Assembly: GCF_037892195.1 (NCBI RefSeq)
Contig: NZ_JATACI010000002.1
Location: forward strand, 310,001 to 374,000
Length of the DNA stretch: 64,000 nt
Source: Yoonia sp. GPGPB17
Lineage (GTDB): Bacteria > Pseudomonadota > Alphaproteobacteria > Rhodobacterales > Rhodobacteraceae
Direction: 5' to 3'
Shown: in pieces, positions 10,232-20,992 of the stretch
Layout: each line of letters begins with the position of its first letter
Numbering within the stretch: the stretch's first letter is position 1
Translations under genes and position numbers: made by a program
The notes under the pieces: generated by a model
Told to the model about the DNA's origin: nothing
The model's database searches: none
What the model saw: only the letters and a program-made list of their open reading frames with translations

Positions 10232-11356
10232 ATGGCTGATCTGCACAAAACACCGCTTCATGCATTGCACGTGTCGTTGGGGGCCAAGATGGTTCCGTTC
10301 GCTTACTACGAGATGCCTGTGCAATACCCCCTCGGTGTGATGAAGGAACATTTGCACACCCGTGCCAAGGCGGGCCTATTTGACGTCAGCCATATGGGGC
10401 AGGTTGTTGTGCAGGGCGCAAGCTATGCCGACGCTGCCAAAGGGTTGGAGCGGCTCATACCCGTCGATATCCTTGGTCTTTCAGTGGGGCGTCAGCGCTA
10501 CGGTTTCTTCACCAATGCAGCCGGTGGGATCGCAGACGATCTGATGCTGGCGAACCGTGGTGATTATGTCTTTTTGGTTGTCAACGCGGCCTGCAAAGCG
10601 GCTGACATCGCCCATATGCAAGCGACACTTGCGCCAGAACTGAGGGTCACGGAAATCACTGATCGTGCGCTGCTGGCATTACAGGGTCCCGCCGCTGAAG
10701 CGGTGTTAAGCGCATTGGATGCACGTGCTGCGGATATGGCATTCATGGATGTCGCAACACTTGACCTGTTGGGGGTTGCGGCGTGGGTGTCGCGGTCTGG
10801 GTATACCGGCGAGGACGGATACGAGATTTCGGTCCCGGCGGATGATGCCCCAAGGGTCGCACAGGCGCTGCTAGATCATGCGGATGTCGAACCAATCGGT
10901 CTTGGCGCGCGCGACAGCCTGCGGCTGGAGGCCGGGCTTTGCCTCTATGGCCATGACATTGATGAGACGACATCGCCGGTTGAGGCCGCTTTGACCTGGG
11001 CCATTCAGAAGGTGCGCCGCCGCGGTGGGGGCCGCGCTGGCGGGTTTCCGGGTGCAGATCACATTCTGGCCCAGCTTCAGGATGGGGTGATGCGCAAGCG
11101 TGTCGGGCTGCGGCCTGATGGCCGCGCACCGATGCGTGAAGGCGTCACGCTTTACGCTGATGAGAATGCAACTGACCCTATCGGCACGATTACCTCTGGC
11201 GGGTTTGGCCCCACGATCGGCGGGCCCATGGCGATGGGCTATGTCACGGCCGAACATACCGACATCGGCACCTGCGTTTATGGCGAGTTGCGCGGTAAGC
11301 GCCAGCCTTTGACCGTCACCAAATTGCCGTTCACACCAGCCAACTTCAAACGATAA
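10232..11356 (+). CDS. gcvT: Glycine cleavage system T protein (aminomethyltransferase)
   Basis: A 374-residue T protein that transfers the methylene group from the lipoyl arm of H protein to tetrahydrofolate and releases ammonia. Recognisable blocks are [67 protein letters not shown] and [18 protein letters not shown]. Start ATG 10232 ([13 protein letters not shown]) follows AAAGG and begins at the usual N-terminus. The in-frame start at 10184 would run closer to the riboswitch and is less likely. It is first in gcvTHP. Confidence 0.93.
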   Translation: MADLHKTPLHALHVSLGAKMVPFAYYEMPVQYPLGVMKEHLHTRAKAGLFDVSHMGQVVVQGASYADAAKGLERLIPVDILGLSVGRQRYGFFTNAAGGIADDLMLANRGDYVFLVVNAACKAADIAHMQATLAPELRVTEITDRALLALQGPAAEAVLSALDARAADMAFMDVATLDLLGVAAWVSRSGYTGEDGYEISVPADDAPRVAQALLDHADVEPIGLGARDSLRLEAGLCLYGHDIDETTSPVEAALTWAIQKVRRRGGGRAGGFPGADHILAQLQDGVMRKRVGLRPDGRAPMREGVTLYADENATDPIGTITSGGFGPTIGGPMAMGYVTAEHTDIGTCVYGELRGKRQPLTVTKLPFTPANFKR

Positions 11357-11370
11357 AAGGGAGAAACACC

Positions 11371-11730
11371 ATGAAATACACTGAAGAACACGAATGGCTG
11401 CGCGCCGAGGGCGACGCATATGTTGTCGGTATTACCGAGCATGCAACGACACAACTGGGTGATCTGGTCTTTGTTGAACTGCCCGAGGTCGGTGCAACAG
11501 TTGCCAAAGATGATGAGATCGTCGTGATCGAAAGTGTCAAAGCTGCCTCTGATATTATGGCCCCCGTAGACGGCGAGATTGTTGAAGTGAATACGGCACT
11601 TGCCGATGATCCCAGCCTTGCCAATAGCGATGCCATGGGTGCGGGGTGGTTCTTTAAGATCAAACCGTCTGATCCCTCGCAACTGGACAGCATGATGGAT
11701 GAAGCTGCTTATAACGCGATGATTGCCTAA
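11371..11730 (+). CDS. gcvH: Glycine cleavage system H protein
   Basis: A 119-residue lipoyl carrier. The lipoylated lysine is in [20 protein letters not shown] (about residue 60), and the N-terminal [10 protein letters not shown] and [21 protein letters not shown] blocks are standard. It shuttles the aminomethyl group between P, T and L proteins. It lies 14 bases after gcvT with a good AAGGGAG site and 12 bases before gcvP. Confidence 0.95.
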   Translation: MKYTEEHEWLRAEGDAYVVGITEHATTQLGDLVFVELPEVGATVAKDDEIVVIESVKAASDIMAPVDGEIVEVNTALADDPSLANSDAMGAGWFFKIKPSDPSQLDSMMDEAAYNAMIA

Positions 11731-11742
11731 GGAACCTGACCG

Positions 11743-14589
11743 ATGACTTTCACGCCAACTGACTATTTGCCCTATGATTTTGCCAATCGCTTTAAGCACA
11801 TTGGCCCATCACCCGCTGAAATGGACGAGATGTTGCAGGTGATTGGGGCGAAAGATATTGATGCGCTGATCGACGATACGCTGCCTGCTAAGATCTGTCA
11901 GAAGACACCGTTAGACTTTGGCAAACCCAAGTCAGAGCGTGAACTGTTGCATCATATGCGTGTCACTGCGTCCAAGAACAAGGTACTGACATCGTTGATC
12001 GGGCAGGGGTATCACGGCACGGTCACACCGCCTGCGATACAGCGGAACATCCTTGAAAACCCGGCGTGGTATACCGCCTACACCCCATATCAGCCCGAAA
12101 TCAGCCAGGGCTGGCTTGAAGCGCTGCTGAATTTTCAGACAATGGTGTCCGATCTGACGGGCCTTGAAATCGCAAACGCATCCTTGCTAGACGAGGCGAC
12201 GGCCTGCGCCGAGGCAATGACGATGGCGCAGCGGGTCAGCAAGTCGAAGGCGACAGGGTTCTTTGTTGATGAAAACTGTCATCCGCAGAACATCGCGGTG
12301 ATGAAAACGCGGGCGGCACCACTGGGGATCGAGATCACAGTTGGCAATCCTGATGACCTTGATGCCGAAGCCGTGTTTGGCGCGATCTTTCAGTATCCGG
12401 GCACATATGGCCACCTGCGCGATTTCACCGATCACATTTCCAAGCTGCACGAGAGCAAAGCCATTGGCATCATCTCGGCTGATCCGCTGTCACTGACGCT
12501 GTTGAAAGAACCCGGTGCCATGGGCGCCGATATCGCTGTCGGCACAACGCAACGCTTTGGCGTGCCTGTCGGCTATGGGGGCCCTCATGCTGGCTATATG
12601 GCGACAAAATCCACCTATGCCCGCAACATGCCGGGCCGTATTGTAGGCGTGTCTATCGACAGTCATGGCAACCGGGCTTACCGTTTATCACTGCAAACCC
12701 GCGAGCAGCATATCAGGCGCGAAAAAGCGACGTCGAATGTCTGTACGGCGCAGGCTTTGCTGGCCGTCATGGCGGGCTTCTACGCCGTCTTTCATGGGCC
12801 AGAGGGATTACGGGCGATCGCCCAGCGTATTCACCGCAAGACCGCCCGTTTGGCGGAAGGTCTGAAGCAGGGTGGTTTCGATGTGCGTCCAGCGACTTTC
12901 TTTGACACGATCACCGTGGATGTGGGCCCATTGCAATCCGCCGTGATGAAATCTGCCGTGGACGAGGGGATTAACCTGCGCGCTGTGGGCAAAACTGCTG
13001 TCGGGATTACGCTGGATGAACGCACCCGCCCTGCGACGATCGAGAAAGTCTGGCGCGCCTTTGGCATCACACGCCAGGACAAGGACTATACCCCCCACTA
13101 CAACATGCCGGACAAGCTGATCCGGACCAGTGATTTCCTGACCCATCCGGTGTTCCACATGAACCGGGCCGAGACCGAAATGATGCGCTACATGCGCAGG
13201 CTTGCGGACCGTGATCTTGCGCTGGACCGTGCGATGATCCCACTGGGCTCTTGCACGATGAAGCTGAATTCTGCGGCCGAGATGATGCCCGTTAGCTGGC
13301 GCGAGTTTTCCTTGCTGCATCCGTTTTGCCCCAAAGATCAGGCGCTGGGTTACGCTGAAATGATCGACGATCTGTCGGCCAAACTCTGCGATGTGACGGG
13401 CTATGACGCGATCTCGATGCAGCCGAATTCTGGCGCGCAGGGCGAATATGCCGGGCTGTTGTCTATCGCCAGATACCACCAGACAAACGGGGAAGGGCAA
13501 CGCGACATCTGCCTGATCCCGATGAGCGCACATGGCACGAACCCTGCTTCTGCGCAAATGGTCGGCTGGAAGGTTGTTCCGGTGAAGTCAGCCGAGAATG
13601 GTGATATTGATCTTGATGATTTCAAGGCCAAGGCGGCCGAGCACAAAGATCGTCTGGCCGCCTGTATGATCACCTACCCATCAACCCATGGCGTGTTCGA
13701 GGAAACCGTGATCGACGTTTGCCAGATCACCCATGATGCAGGCGGTCAGGTCTATATCGATGGGGCCAATATGAATGCGATGGTTGGCCTCAGCCGCCCC
13801 GGGGATCTGGGGGGTGACGTCAGCCACCTAAATCTGCACAAGACATTCTGCATTCCACATGGTGGCGGTGGCCCCGGCATGGGCCCGATTGGCGTGAAGC
13901 GGCATCTGATTGCACATTTGCCGGGTGATCCGAACGAAGGGGAAGGGGCGGTCAGTGCGGCGCCATATGGTTCGCCTTCACTTCTGCCGATTTCCTGGGC
14001 TTACTGTCTGATGATGGGTGGTGAGGGTCTGACGCAGGCGACGCGCGTGGCGATCCTGAATGCCAATTACATCGCCAAACGCCTCGAAGGTGCCTTTGAT
14101 GTGCTTTATAAAGGGCCAACGGGCCGTGTCGCACATGAATGCATCATCGACACCCGGCCTTTTGCCGATAGTGCCAATGTCACCGTGGATGATATCGCGA
14201 AACGGTTGTCTGATTGCGGGTTCCACGCGCCGACGATGTCATGGCCAGTCGCGGGCACATTGATGGTTGAGCCGACAGAATCCGAGAATAAAGCGGAGCT
14301 GGACCGCTTTTGTGATGCGATGCTGGGCATTCGTGCAGAGATCAAGGCCATCGAAGATGGGGTGATGGATGCAGAAAATAACCCGCTCAAGAACGCACCG
14401 CATACAATGGAGGACTTGGTCAAAGGCTGGGATCGTCCTTATAGCCGTGAAACGGGGTGTTTCCCGGCGGGTGCTTTCCGCGTCGATAAGTACTGGCCGC
14501 CGGTCAACCGGGTCGACAACGTCTGGGGTGATCGCAACCTGACCTGCACCTGCCCACCGATGGAGGATTATGCGCAGGCCGCAGAGTAA
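11743..14589 (+). CDS. gcvP: Glycine dehydrogenase (decarboxylating), P protein
   Basis: A 948-residue single-chain P protein, the usual length for the fused form. It decarboxylates glycine with pyridoxal phosphate and passes aminomethyl to lipoyl-H protein. The N-terminal half includes [12 protein letters not shown] and [23 protein letters not shown]. The catalytic lysine is in [24 protein letters not shown] (about residue 700). The end ([22 protein letters not shown]) is complete. The frame is intact, unlike several other genes here. Last gene of the riboswitch-controlled operon. Confidence 0.95.
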   Translation: MTFTPTDYLPYDFANRFKHIGPSPAEMDEMLQVIGAKDIDALIDDTLPAKICQKTPLDFGKPKSERELLHHMRVTASKNKVLTSLIGQGYHGTVTPPAIQRNILENPAWYTAYTPYQPEISQGWLEALLNFQTMVSDLTGLEIANASLLDEATACAEAMTMAQRVSKSKATGFFVDENCHPQNIAVMKTRAAPLGIEITVGNPDDLDAEAVFGAIFQYPGTYGHLRDFTDHISKLHESKAIGIISADPLSLTLLKEPGAMGADIAVGTTQRFGVPVGYGGPHAGYMATKSTYARNMPGRIVGVSIDSHGNRAYRLSLQTREQHIRREKATSNVCTAQALLAVMAGFYAVFHGPEGLRAIAQRIHRKTARLAEGLKQGGFDVRPATFFDTITVDVGPLQSAVMKSAVDEGINLRAVGKTAVGITLDERTRPATIEKVWRAFGITRQDKDYTPHYNMPDKLIRTSDFLTHPVFHMNRAETEMMRYMRRLADRDLALDRAMIPLGSCTMKLNSAAEMMPVSWREFSLLHPFCPKDQALGYAEMIDDLSAKLCDVTGYDAISMQPNSGAQGEYAGLLSIARYHQTNGEGQRDICLIPMSAHGTNPASAQMVGWKVVPVKSAENGDIDLDDFKAKAAEHKDRLAACMITYPSTHGVFEETVIDVCQITHDAGGQVYIDGANMNAMVGLSRPGDLGGDVSHLNLHKTFCIPHGGGGPGMGPIGVKRHLIAHLPGDPNEGEGAVSAAPYGSPSLLPISWAYCLMMGGEGLTQATRVAILNANYIAKRLEGAFDVLYKGPTGRVAHECIIDTRPFADSANVTVDDIAKRLSDCGFHAPTMSWPVAGTLMVEPTESENKAELDRFCDAMLGIRAEIKAIEDGVMDAENNPLKNAPHTMEDLVKGWDRPYSRETGCFPAGAFRVDKYWPPVNRVDNVWGDRNLTCTCPPMEDYAQAAE

Positions 14590-14598
14590 CGCCGTTCG

Positions 14599-15543
14599 TC
14601 AGGTTTTCGGCCTTTGCATCGCAACGGCAAGGATTTCCGAAAGAACCGAAACGGCAAGGGTGCCCGCGTCGCGTGCAGAGGGTATCAGCCCCACCGGACC
14701 GCGCAATCTTGCGATATCGGCGGGCGATACCCCCATCTGCGCAAGCGTCGTATGTCGCTTGTCGCGGGCACGTTGGCTCCCTTGTGATCCGATATAGAAC
14801 GCATTGGTCTGCACCGCCTCTTTCAGGATCGGCGGTTCCCAGTCATGGTCATGAAAGAACAGCACGATTGCAGTGCGGTCATCTGTTTGCAGGCCTTTGG
14901 GAAAGCCATGCTGCGTCATATGTCGCGTAGGGCATCCAGCCCCGACACCAGCCTGCAAGGTCTCACTATCTGGTGAAAGCAGCAGGTTTGGATAGCCCGC
15001 CGATTGGACCAGCGCGGCAAAAGTGCTGGCTTCCGGCCCTTTTCCAAAAACCAAGAAACGGATTGCGGGGTCAAAGCGCACCGACAGTTTTTGCCCAATA
15101 CGGCCTGTTTCGGCAGGTTTTTGCAAGGTGATCGCGCCGCTGTCGATATTGATGGTCAGGCTACAGTCTTCCCGCGCCGCTTGCCGCAGCGCGATTTGGC
15201 CGAGCGCCTCTTTATCCGGATTTGGCACCAGCAGGATATCAAGGCCCCCACCACAAGGCAGTTCGATATCGACAAAGGGCGACCCCTGACCATAGCGGAT
15301 CATTCTAGGGGCACCTGTCGCGAGCACGTCGCCCGCGTGTAAGGCAATGTCGGCCTCGATACAGCCGGACGACAAAGTGCCAACCCGGCTGCCATCCGCC
15401 ATCACAGCCATCATCGCCCCAAGCGGGCGATAGGACGGCCCTTCGACCCCTGCAATGACGGCCAGAACACTTGGCCCCCGCGCATCAAGGATCGCGCGGA
15501 CCGGATCTGCACCAGTGGGTGCGTGATTGAAGGCTGTGTTCAT
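14599..15543 (-). CDS. XdhC/CoxI-family molybdenum cofactor maturation protein
   Basis: A 314-residue XdhC/CoxI-family protein. It has the N-terminal XdhC block (SVLAVIAGVEGPSYRPLGAMM and LSSGCIEADI), a LPCGGGLDILL segment, and a C-terminal Rossmann-type domain ending in ARLRGPVGLIPSARDAGTLAVSVLSEI. Family members bind molybdopterin cofactor, promote its sulfuration and insert it into xanthine dehydrogenase-type enzymes. Placed at the end of the cox-like operon, it most likely matures the large subunit encoded upstream. It converges with gcvP, 9 bases away. Confidence 0.85.
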   Translation of the reverse strand: MNTAFNHAPTGADPVRAILDARGPSVLAVIAGVEGPSYRPLGAMMAVMADGSRVGTLSSGCIEADIALHAGDVLATGAPRMIRYGQGSPFVDIELPCGGGLDILLVPNPDKEALGQIALRQAAREDCSLTINIDSGAITLQKPAETGRIGQKLSVRFDPAIRFLVFGKGPEASTFAALVQSAGYPNLLLSPDSETLQAGVGAGCPTRHMTQHGFPKGLQTDDRTAIVLFFHDHDWEPPILKEAVQTNAFYIGSQGSQRARDKRHTTLAQMGVSPADIARLRGPVGLIPSARDAGTLAVSVLSEILAVAMQRPKT

Positions 15544-15593
15544 AGATGCGGTTCCTGCCCTGTCGTGCGTGGTGTCGTCAATGGGCGGATGGG

Positions 15594-15619
15594 GACCACG
15601 ACGGTGTTCCGTCGTGGTC
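15594..15619. other. 11-bp perfect hairpin between coxM and xdhC
   Basis: GACCACGACGG, loop TGTT, CCGTCGTGGTC. On the plus strand it is followed by TTTCTT; in the sense (minus) direction there is no U tract. It could be a weak attenuator or an mRNA-stabilising stem between the two genes. Confidence 0.5.
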
Positions 15620-15637
15620 TTTCTTCAACAGGGGGTG

Positions 15638-16426
15638 TTAGCCGCAGGCGGCGATGGCCCGGCGGGTCAGGACCCCAACCAGATGGGCGCGATACGCACC
15701 TGTTCCATGCAGGTCAGTAATCATGTCATCGGCGTTGCCGGACATGCCCGCGATCGCGCCTTCCGAAAAATCGCCATTCAGCGCTGTTTCGGCCTCCGAC
15801 CAGCGGTAGACGCCATTATTGGATGCTCCGGTGACAGCCACGCGGACCCCATCGGCGGTCTTTGCGACAAAGACCCCCACCAGCGCAAAGCGTGACGCGG
15901 GCTGTTCGAACTTCTGATAGTTGGCTTTTTCCGGCACCGGGAAACTGACCGATGTGATGATCTCGCCTTCGTCGAGCGCGGTTTCAAACATACCCTGAAA
16001 GTAGTCGTCCGCCGCGATGTCGCGTTTGTTTGTTGTGATCGTGGCACCCGATCCCAATGCGCCCGCCGGATAGCAGGCAGCCGGGTCATTGTTGGCCAAT
16101 GAGCCACCGATGGTCCCGCGATTGCGCACAGCTGGATCGCCGATATTGCCTGCCAGACCAGCAAGGCCAGGGAAAAGGCCCGCCGTCGCGGCGGCGACCT
16201 CGGCATGGGTTGTGGCACCGCCGACGGTCACTGTGTCACCGTCTGCACGCACGCCGACCATCTCCGCGACGCCGGTCATGCTGACCAGCACCTCGGGTGA
16301 GGCCAGGCGCTGTTTCATGGTTGGCAACAGGGTCTGCCCGCCACCGAGTGCTTGCGCACCTTCGACCGCCATCGCATTGGCGGCCTCTGCCACTGTTTTG
16401 GGTTTCGCAAATTCAAAATTATACAT
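15638..16426 (-). CDS. coxM: FAD-binding medium subunit, CO dehydrogenase/xanthine dehydrogenase family
   Basis: A 262-residue FAD-binding subunit of a molybdenum hydroxylase. FAD motifs are ALGGGQTLLPTMKQRLASP (near residue 32) and IRNRGTIGGSLANNDPAACYPA-like RNRGTIGGSLANNDPAA (near 101). It passes electrons from the iron-sulfur subunit to the final acceptor. ATG 16426 follows AGAGAGGAG. The gene is third in a coxS-coxL-coxM order, typical of form II clusters. Confidence 0.88.
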   Translation of the reverse strand: MYNFEFAKPKTVAEAANAMAVEGAQALGGGQTLLPTMKQRLASPEVLVSMTGVAEMVGVRADGDTVTVGGATTHAEVAAATAGLFPGLAGLAGNIGDPAVRNRGTIGGSLANNDPAACYPAGALGSGATITTNKRDIAADDYFQGMFETALDEGEIITSVSFPVPEKANYQKFEQPASRFALVGVFVAKTADGVRVAVTGASNNGVYRWSEAETALNGDFSEGAIAGMSGNADDMITDLHGTGAYRAHLVGVLTRRAIAACG

Positions 16427-16480
16427 CTATTTCTCCTCTCTGGTGGGTGGGGCGGGCGTGCCACCCCACCGCTATCCAGA

Positions 16481-18850
16481 TCATCCGTTCATCGCTTCCC
16501 AGACACGCGCGGGGGATACCGGCATATCGATGTGTTCCACGTCATGGCCACCGCGCTGCAACGCGTCGACCACGGCATTGACCACCGTAGGGGGTGATCC
16601 GATGGCACCTGCCTCACCACAGCCCTTTACCCCGATGGGGTTATGGGTGCAGCGCGTGGCATGGCTGTGATCGACCACGAAGCTGGGCAAATCATCGGCG
16701 CGCGGCATGGCATAATCCATGAGTGAGCCGGACAGAAGTTGCCCATTCTCATCATAGATCCCATGCTCCAACAGCGCCTGCCCAATCCCTTGGGCCAGCC
16801 CACCTTGGACCTGTCCGGTCACGATCATCGGATTGACGACATTGCCGAAGTCATCCATCGCGACCATTGAGCAGATGTCGACCTTGCCAGTGTCCGGATC
16901 AACCTCGACCTCGCAGGCATAGGCGCCGGATGGGTAGGTGAAGTTGGCCGGATCGTAGAAGGCGGTTTCCTCTAACCCTGGTTCGATGTCCTCAATCGGG
17001 AAATCGTGCGGGATATAAGCCTTCAGCGCGACATCTCCGAAGTTGACCTTCTTGTTGGTGCCTTTGACTGAAAATGCCCCATCTTCGAAGTCAACGTTCT
17101 CTGGTTTGTCCTCCATCATATGGGCGGCGATCAGTGTCGCCTTCTTGATGATCTTCTCAGTCGCCCGGAACACGGCAGAACCACAAACAGCAAGACTGCG
17201 CGACCCATAGGTGCCCATGCCGAATGGGATTTTTGAGGTGTCGCCATGGACGATCTCTACCGACATCGGGTCAACACCCAGCATATCCGCCACGACCTGC
17301 GGGAAAGCCGTCTCGTGTCCTTGCCCGTGACTGTGTGCGCCGACCATGACCGAGATATTGCCGGTGGCATTCACCCGTACCGTGGCCGCATCATAAAGGC
17401 CAACGCGAGAGCCAAGGACGCCTACAAGGTTGGATGGCGCAATCCCGCAAGCCTCGATATAGCTGTTAATACCCAGACCACGCAGCTTACCGTTCTTGGC
17501 GCTTTCAGCGCGGCGGGCTTCAAACCCTGCGATATCGGCACGTTTTTCCAGCCCATCCATCAGCGCATCATAGTTGCCGCTGTCGTATTCAAGACCAGCG
17601 GCTGAGGCGAAAGGATATTGATCAGGCTTGACGAAGTTCTTGCGCCTGATTTCAACAGGGTTGATGCCCAACTCACGCGCGGCTTTGTCGATGACACGCT
17701 CAAGGCTGAAGGTCGCTTCTGGCCGTCCCGCGCCGCGATAGGCGTCGACCGGGGCCGTATTGGTGAACACGGCTTTGACGTTCACATAGACGTTGGGAAC
17801 GGTATAGTTACCCGCCATCAGCGTGCCATGCAGGAAGGTCGGCGTCGCGGTCGAGAAGTTCGACAGATAAGCGCCGACATTCGCCATCGTTTCGGTCCGG
17901 AAGGCGATGAAGGTGCCGTCCTTTTCACAGGCCAGCTCGATCTTGGTTACATGGTCGCGACCATGGGCATCCGAAAGGAACGCCTCGGTCCGGGTCGAGG
18001 TCCATTTGACCGGGCGGTTCAGCTTTTTCGCGGCCGCCAACACCAGTGCCTCTTCACCGTAGTGATAGATTTTGGACCCAAAGCCGCCGCCGACGTCGGG
18101 TGCGTGCACGGTCAGCTTGTTCTCGGGGATACCCATCACAAAGGCACTGATCAAAAGCCGCGTCAGATGCGGGTTTTGCGAGGTTGTCGTCAGCTTGTAG
18201 TCGCCCGTGCCGGGGTCATACTCACCAATCGAACAGCGTGGTTCCATCGCATTGGGCACCAAGCGGTTGTTGACCAATTCCAGCGTTGTCACATGCGGCG
18301 CATTCTTGATGGCCTCATCTGTCGCAGCGCGGTTGTCTTCGATCCAGCCCCAGTCGAAACACTGGTTTGTGCCGATTTCATCATGGACCAGCGTAGTGCT
18401 GTTGGCCAATGCGTCGGCCATGTCGATCACGGCGTCGAGCTCATCAATATCCGCATCCAGTGCCTCAACCGCATCCATCGCCTGTTCCAGCGTCTCTGCG
18501 ACTACTGCGGCATAGGCGTCGCCAACATGACGCACTTTGCCATGGGCCAAAACGGGCCGCTTGGGTTCTTTCATCGGCTCGCCATCGCGGCTGTTGATCA
18601 GCCAACCTGCCGGGTTGCCGCCGACTTCGGCAAAATCCTCGCCCGTAAACACAGCCACAACGCCGGGCATGTCGGCGGCTGCCGATGTGTCGATGCTGTT
18701 GATTTTGCCATTGGCCACGGTCGAGCGCGCAAAGGCGCAATAGGTGGTCTTGGCGGGGGTGTAGTCGTCAGTGTACTTGCCACGTCCTGTCAGGAAACGC
18801 ACGTCTTCACGGCGTTTGGTGGCGTGACCCATTCCTCCGTCTGCTGCCAT
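16481..18850 (-). CDS. coxL: Molybdopterin-binding large subunit, form II CO dehydrogenase type
   Basis: A 789-residue xanthine-oxidase-family large subunit that carries the Mo-cytosine dinucleotide cofactor. Its active-site loop reads AYRGAGR (in TAPVDAYRGAGRPEATF), the form II signature. Form I CO dehydrogenases, the proven CO oxidisers, have AYRCSFR. Other family blocks are PDVGGGFGSKIYHYGEEAL, VMVGAHSHGQGHETAF and IGVKGCGEAGAIGSPP with the catalytic Glu. The form II loop means CO is only one possible substrate; aldehydes or N-heterocycles are alternatives. Start ATG 18850 has GGGAGG 10 bases upstream. Confidence 0.88.
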   Translation of the reverse strand: MAADGGMGHATKRREDVRFLTGRGKYTDDYTPAKTTYCAFARSTVANGKINSIDTSAAADMPGVVAVFTGEDFAEVGGNPAGWLINSRDGEPMKEPKRPVLAHGKVRHVGDAYAAVVAETLEQAMDAVEALDADIDELDAVIDMADALANSTTLVHDEIGTNQCFDWGWIEDNRAATDEAIKNAPHVTTLELVNNRLVPNAMEPRCSIGEYDPGTGDYKLTTTSQNPHLTRLLISAFVMGIPENKLTVHAPDVGGGFGSKIYHYGEEALVLAAAKKLNRPVKWTSTRTEAFLSDAHGRDHVTKIELACEKDGTFIAFRTETMANVGAYLSNFSTATPTFLHGTLMAGNYTVPNVYVNVKAVFTNTAPVDAYRGAGRPEATFSLERVIDKAARELGINPVEIRRKNFVKPDQYPFASAAGLEYDSGNYDALMDGLEKRADIAGFEARRAESAKNGKLRGLGINSYIEACGIAPSNLVGVLGSRVGLYDAATVRVNATGNISVMVGAHSHGQGHETAFPQVVADMLGVDPMSVEIVHGDTSKIPFGMGTYGSRSLAVCGSAVFRATEKIIKKATLIAAHMMEDKPENVDFEDGAFSVKGTNKKVNFGDVALKAYIPHDFPIEDIEPGLEETAFYDPANFTYPSGAYACEVEVDPDTGKVDICSMVAMDDFGNVVNPMIVTGQVQGGLAQGIGQALLEHGIYDENGQLLSGSLMDYAMPRADDLPSFVVDHSHATRCTHNPIGVKGCGEAGAIGSPPTVVNAVVDALQRGGHDVEHIDMPVSPARVWEAMNG

Positions 18851-18863
18851 ATCCTTGTCCTCC

Positions 18864-19346
18864 CTATTCTGCCGCAATGGCGGCTGATTGACCGCTTGCT
18901 GCCATGATTGCGTTGACGATGCCCTGATATCCGGTGCAGCGGCAGATATTGCCTTCCAGATAGTCGCGAATTTCGGCCTCGGTCGGTTTTGGATTTTCTT
19001 TCAAAAGGGCTGCGGCACTCATGATCATGCCGGGGGTGCAAAAGCCGCATTGCAAGCCGTGGTGATCCTGAAACGCCTGCTGGATCACGTTCAGCGATCC
19101 ATCGACATGGGCCTGGCCCTCAATGGTGTCCACATCGGCCCCGTCGGCTTCGACCGCGAACATCGTGCAGGCTTTTACGGCCTTGCCGTTGACATGCACG
19201 ACACATGCGCCGCATTGGCTGGTGTCGCAGCCGATATGGGTGCCGGTCAAACCAAGCTCCTCGCGCAGAGCGGCAGAGAGCACCGTTCGGTTCTCGACCT
19301 CTGCCGAGACGGACGCCCCGTTCACATTCATTGTTATTGTTGGCAT
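18864..19346 (-). CDS. coxS: [2Fe-2S] small subunit, CO dehydrogenase/xanthine dehydrogenase family
   Basis: A 160-residue iron-sulfur subunit with two [2Fe-2S] clusters. The plant-type ferredoxin cluster Cys residues lie in [22 protein letters not shown], and the helical-domain Cys residues in [10 protein letters not shown] and [11 protein letters not shown]. It carries electrons from the Mo site to FAD. The start has GGGAGGAAGAT before it. It is followed after 13 bases by coxL. Confidence 0.92.
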   Translation of the reverse strand: MPTITMNVNGASVSAEVENRTVLSAALREELGLTGTHIGCDTSQCGACVVHVNGKAVKACTMFAVEADGADVDTIEGQAHVDGSLNVIQQAFQDHHGLQCGFCTPGMIMSAAALLKENPKPTEAEIRDYLEGNICRCTGYQGIVNAIMAASGQSAAIAAE

Positions 19347-19379
19347 ATCTTCCTCCCATAAGATTGCCGGATTGATGCG

Positions 19380-19895
19380 TTAGCCTAACATGCGCCCAAT
19401 CCAGCCCTTTTTCGGTTTCTCGTCTTCTTCGTCGGTTTCATCGGTTTCAGCAGGGTCCTCCAACCCGTCCTGAAACCGCTCAAAGAATTGATCTGCGAGT
19501 TTCTTGGTAAAGCCATCGATGATGCGGCTGCCCAGTTGCGCTAGTTTGCCGCCAACCTTGGCCTCTACGTCATAGGTGAGCAGGGTGCCGCCATCGTCGG
19601 TATCGGCAAAACTGACTTTCGCGGCGCCCTTGGCAAAACCGGCCGGGCCGCCCTTGCCTTGGCCCGTTAGGGTGAGGCTTTCGCCCTCTACAATGTCCGA
19701 GATTTCGACCGCACCCTTGAAGGTCGCCTTCACGGGACCGACCTTTTGCACCACGATGGCTTCAAACCCATCCGCGACGGATCCCGACAGCTCTTGGCAA
19801 CCTGGAATACAAGTCTTCAAAACCTCTGGATCGAGGATGGCAGCCCAGACGGCTGAGCGTGGCGCGGCGATATCCCTGGCGTCGGCTAGGTTCAT
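19380..19895 (-). CDS. CoxG-type SRPBCC domain protein
   Basis: A 171-residue protein of the CoxG/SRPBCC (START-like) family: MNLADARDIAAPRSAVWAAILDPEVLKTCIPGCQ at the start, then GGTLLTYDVEAKVGGKLAQLGSRII. CoxG is implicated in membrane anchoring of CO dehydrogenase or in binding a lipophilic electron carrier. The C-terminal tail is acidic then basic (DETDEEDEKPKKGWIGRML). Start 19895 was chosen at the domain edge. It leads the cox-like operon, directly downstream of the regulator gene. Confidence 0.85.
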   Translation of the reverse strand: MNLADARDIAAPRSAVWAAILDPEVLKTCIPGCQELSGSVADGFEAIVVQKVGPVKATFKGAVEISDIVEGESLTLTGQGKGGPAGFAKGAAKVSFADTDDGGTLLTYDVEAKVGGKLAQLGSRIIDGFTKKLADQFFERFQDGLEDPAETDETDEEDEKPKKGWIGRMLG

Positions 19896-20005
19896 GGGTT
19901 TTCCTACAGTCTTCTGCAAGCAGTTGAACAAGGATTGTAGCACTTGTGAAGCCGGTGGCACGGATTTGCAGCCCGCGCCTGTCTCAGAACTGAGACAAGC
20001 GTGCC

Positions 20006-20992
20006 TTAGCTGTTGATACCAAGGCCTTTCATACGGCGGTAAAGGGTTGCTCGGGACACCCCAAGTTCTCTTGCTGCAAGGCTGACGTTCTGGTTAGCGC
20101 GAATCAAAGCCCGTATCACCGCCGCACGCTGTGCGCGTTCAAATCCTTTGGATTTGTTATCCCGTCCGATCAGGTCTCCAAGCGGCACAGGCTTGAGGCT
20201 GCCCTCGGATTGTAAATCAAACGCGCGCCGTGCGGCACGGGTCGCCCCAATCACAATATCATCTGAATCCGTCGCCAAGAGCGAGACCCCGTCGGTGGCG
20301 TCGTTCACCATGATCACGCGTGCGGAACTGAATTTGTCTTGAAAGTTGTCTGCCTCGATGCTGCGCGCTGTCTGACGCACCAATGCCGCGATCATACCAT
20401 TCATCGTTTCGGTCTGGTCTGCCCTTGCTGACGACACATCCAATGCTGCGACGATATCTCCCTCTGCGCCATAGACCGGCGCGTCGATGCAGCTCATGGC
20501 GATATTGCTGGCCATAAAATGCTGATCGCGGTGGATCACAACCTCGCGGCGTTCTGTCAAACAGGTGCCGATCCCGTTGGTCCCTTGGGTTGCTTCGCTC
20601 CAGTCGGCACCAGCGTCAAGCCCCCAATTTCTGAAGGTTGGCATGTCTGCGTCCGTGATACGGTGGTCAATGACGATGCCTTGATTGTCGGTTAGTACAA
20701 CGCCACAACCCGAACTTCCCACCAGCGCGAAGAGTTGGTCAAGTTTGGGCTGGGCAACGGCCGCAACGCGTCCAAGCGCCTGCCTGCGTTGGGCAATACT
20801 TTCATCAGGCAGGTATTCCGCCGCGCGCTGTTCGGCCGGATCAAGCCCGTGGTTGATCATTGAGCGGCGCCAGGATGCGGCCAGCCATGATCGCGCAGCA
20901 GCGGCACGGGAGTCGACGGTTTGTGCGACCTTGTCGATATGCGAACTGAATGATGCGATTAGACAGATACCCCCCGTAGATATTGTTACCAT
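20006..20992 (-). CDS. GAF-Fis family transcriptional regulator, AcoR-like, lacking AAA+ domain
   Basis: A 328-residue regulator with an N-terminal AcoR-type GAF sensor region (WEATQGTNGIGTC-like SEATQGTNGIGTCL, then FMASNIAMSCIDAPVYG and AALDVSSARADQTE). It ends in a Fis-type helix-turn-helix (AAVIRALIRANQNVSLAARELGVSRATLYRRMKGLGI). The AAA+ sigma-54 interaction domain found in full AcoR proteins is missing, so it should act with the housekeeping polymerase. Position just upstream of coxG and on the same strand suggests control of the cox-like operon. The effector is unknown. Confidence 0.8.
   Translation of the reverse strand: MVTISTGGICLIASFSSHIDKVAQTVDSRAAAARSWLAASWRRSMINHGLDPAEQRAAEYLPDESIAQRRQALGRVAAVAQPKLDQLFALVGSSGCGVVLTDNQGIVIDHRITDADMPTFRNWGLDAGADWSEATQGTNGIGTCLTERREVVIHRDQHFMASNIAMSCIDAPVYGAEGDIVAALDVSSARADQTETMNGMIAALVRQTARSIEADNFQDKFSSARVIMVNDATDGVSLLATDSDDIVIGATRAARRAFDLQSEGSLKPVPLGDLIGRDNKSKGFERAQRAAVIRALIRANQNVSLAARELGVSRATLYRRMKGLGINS

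Noticed and set aside
16481..18850. Form I (proven) carbon monoxide dehydrogenase
   Set aside because: The active-site loop is AYRGAGR, not AYRCSFR, and gene order is S-L-M.
17618..18907. Long plus-strand open frame of about 430 codons opposite coxL
   Set aside because: It is the antisense of a strongly conserved large subunit in GC-rich DNA; the product has no domain and an atypical composition.
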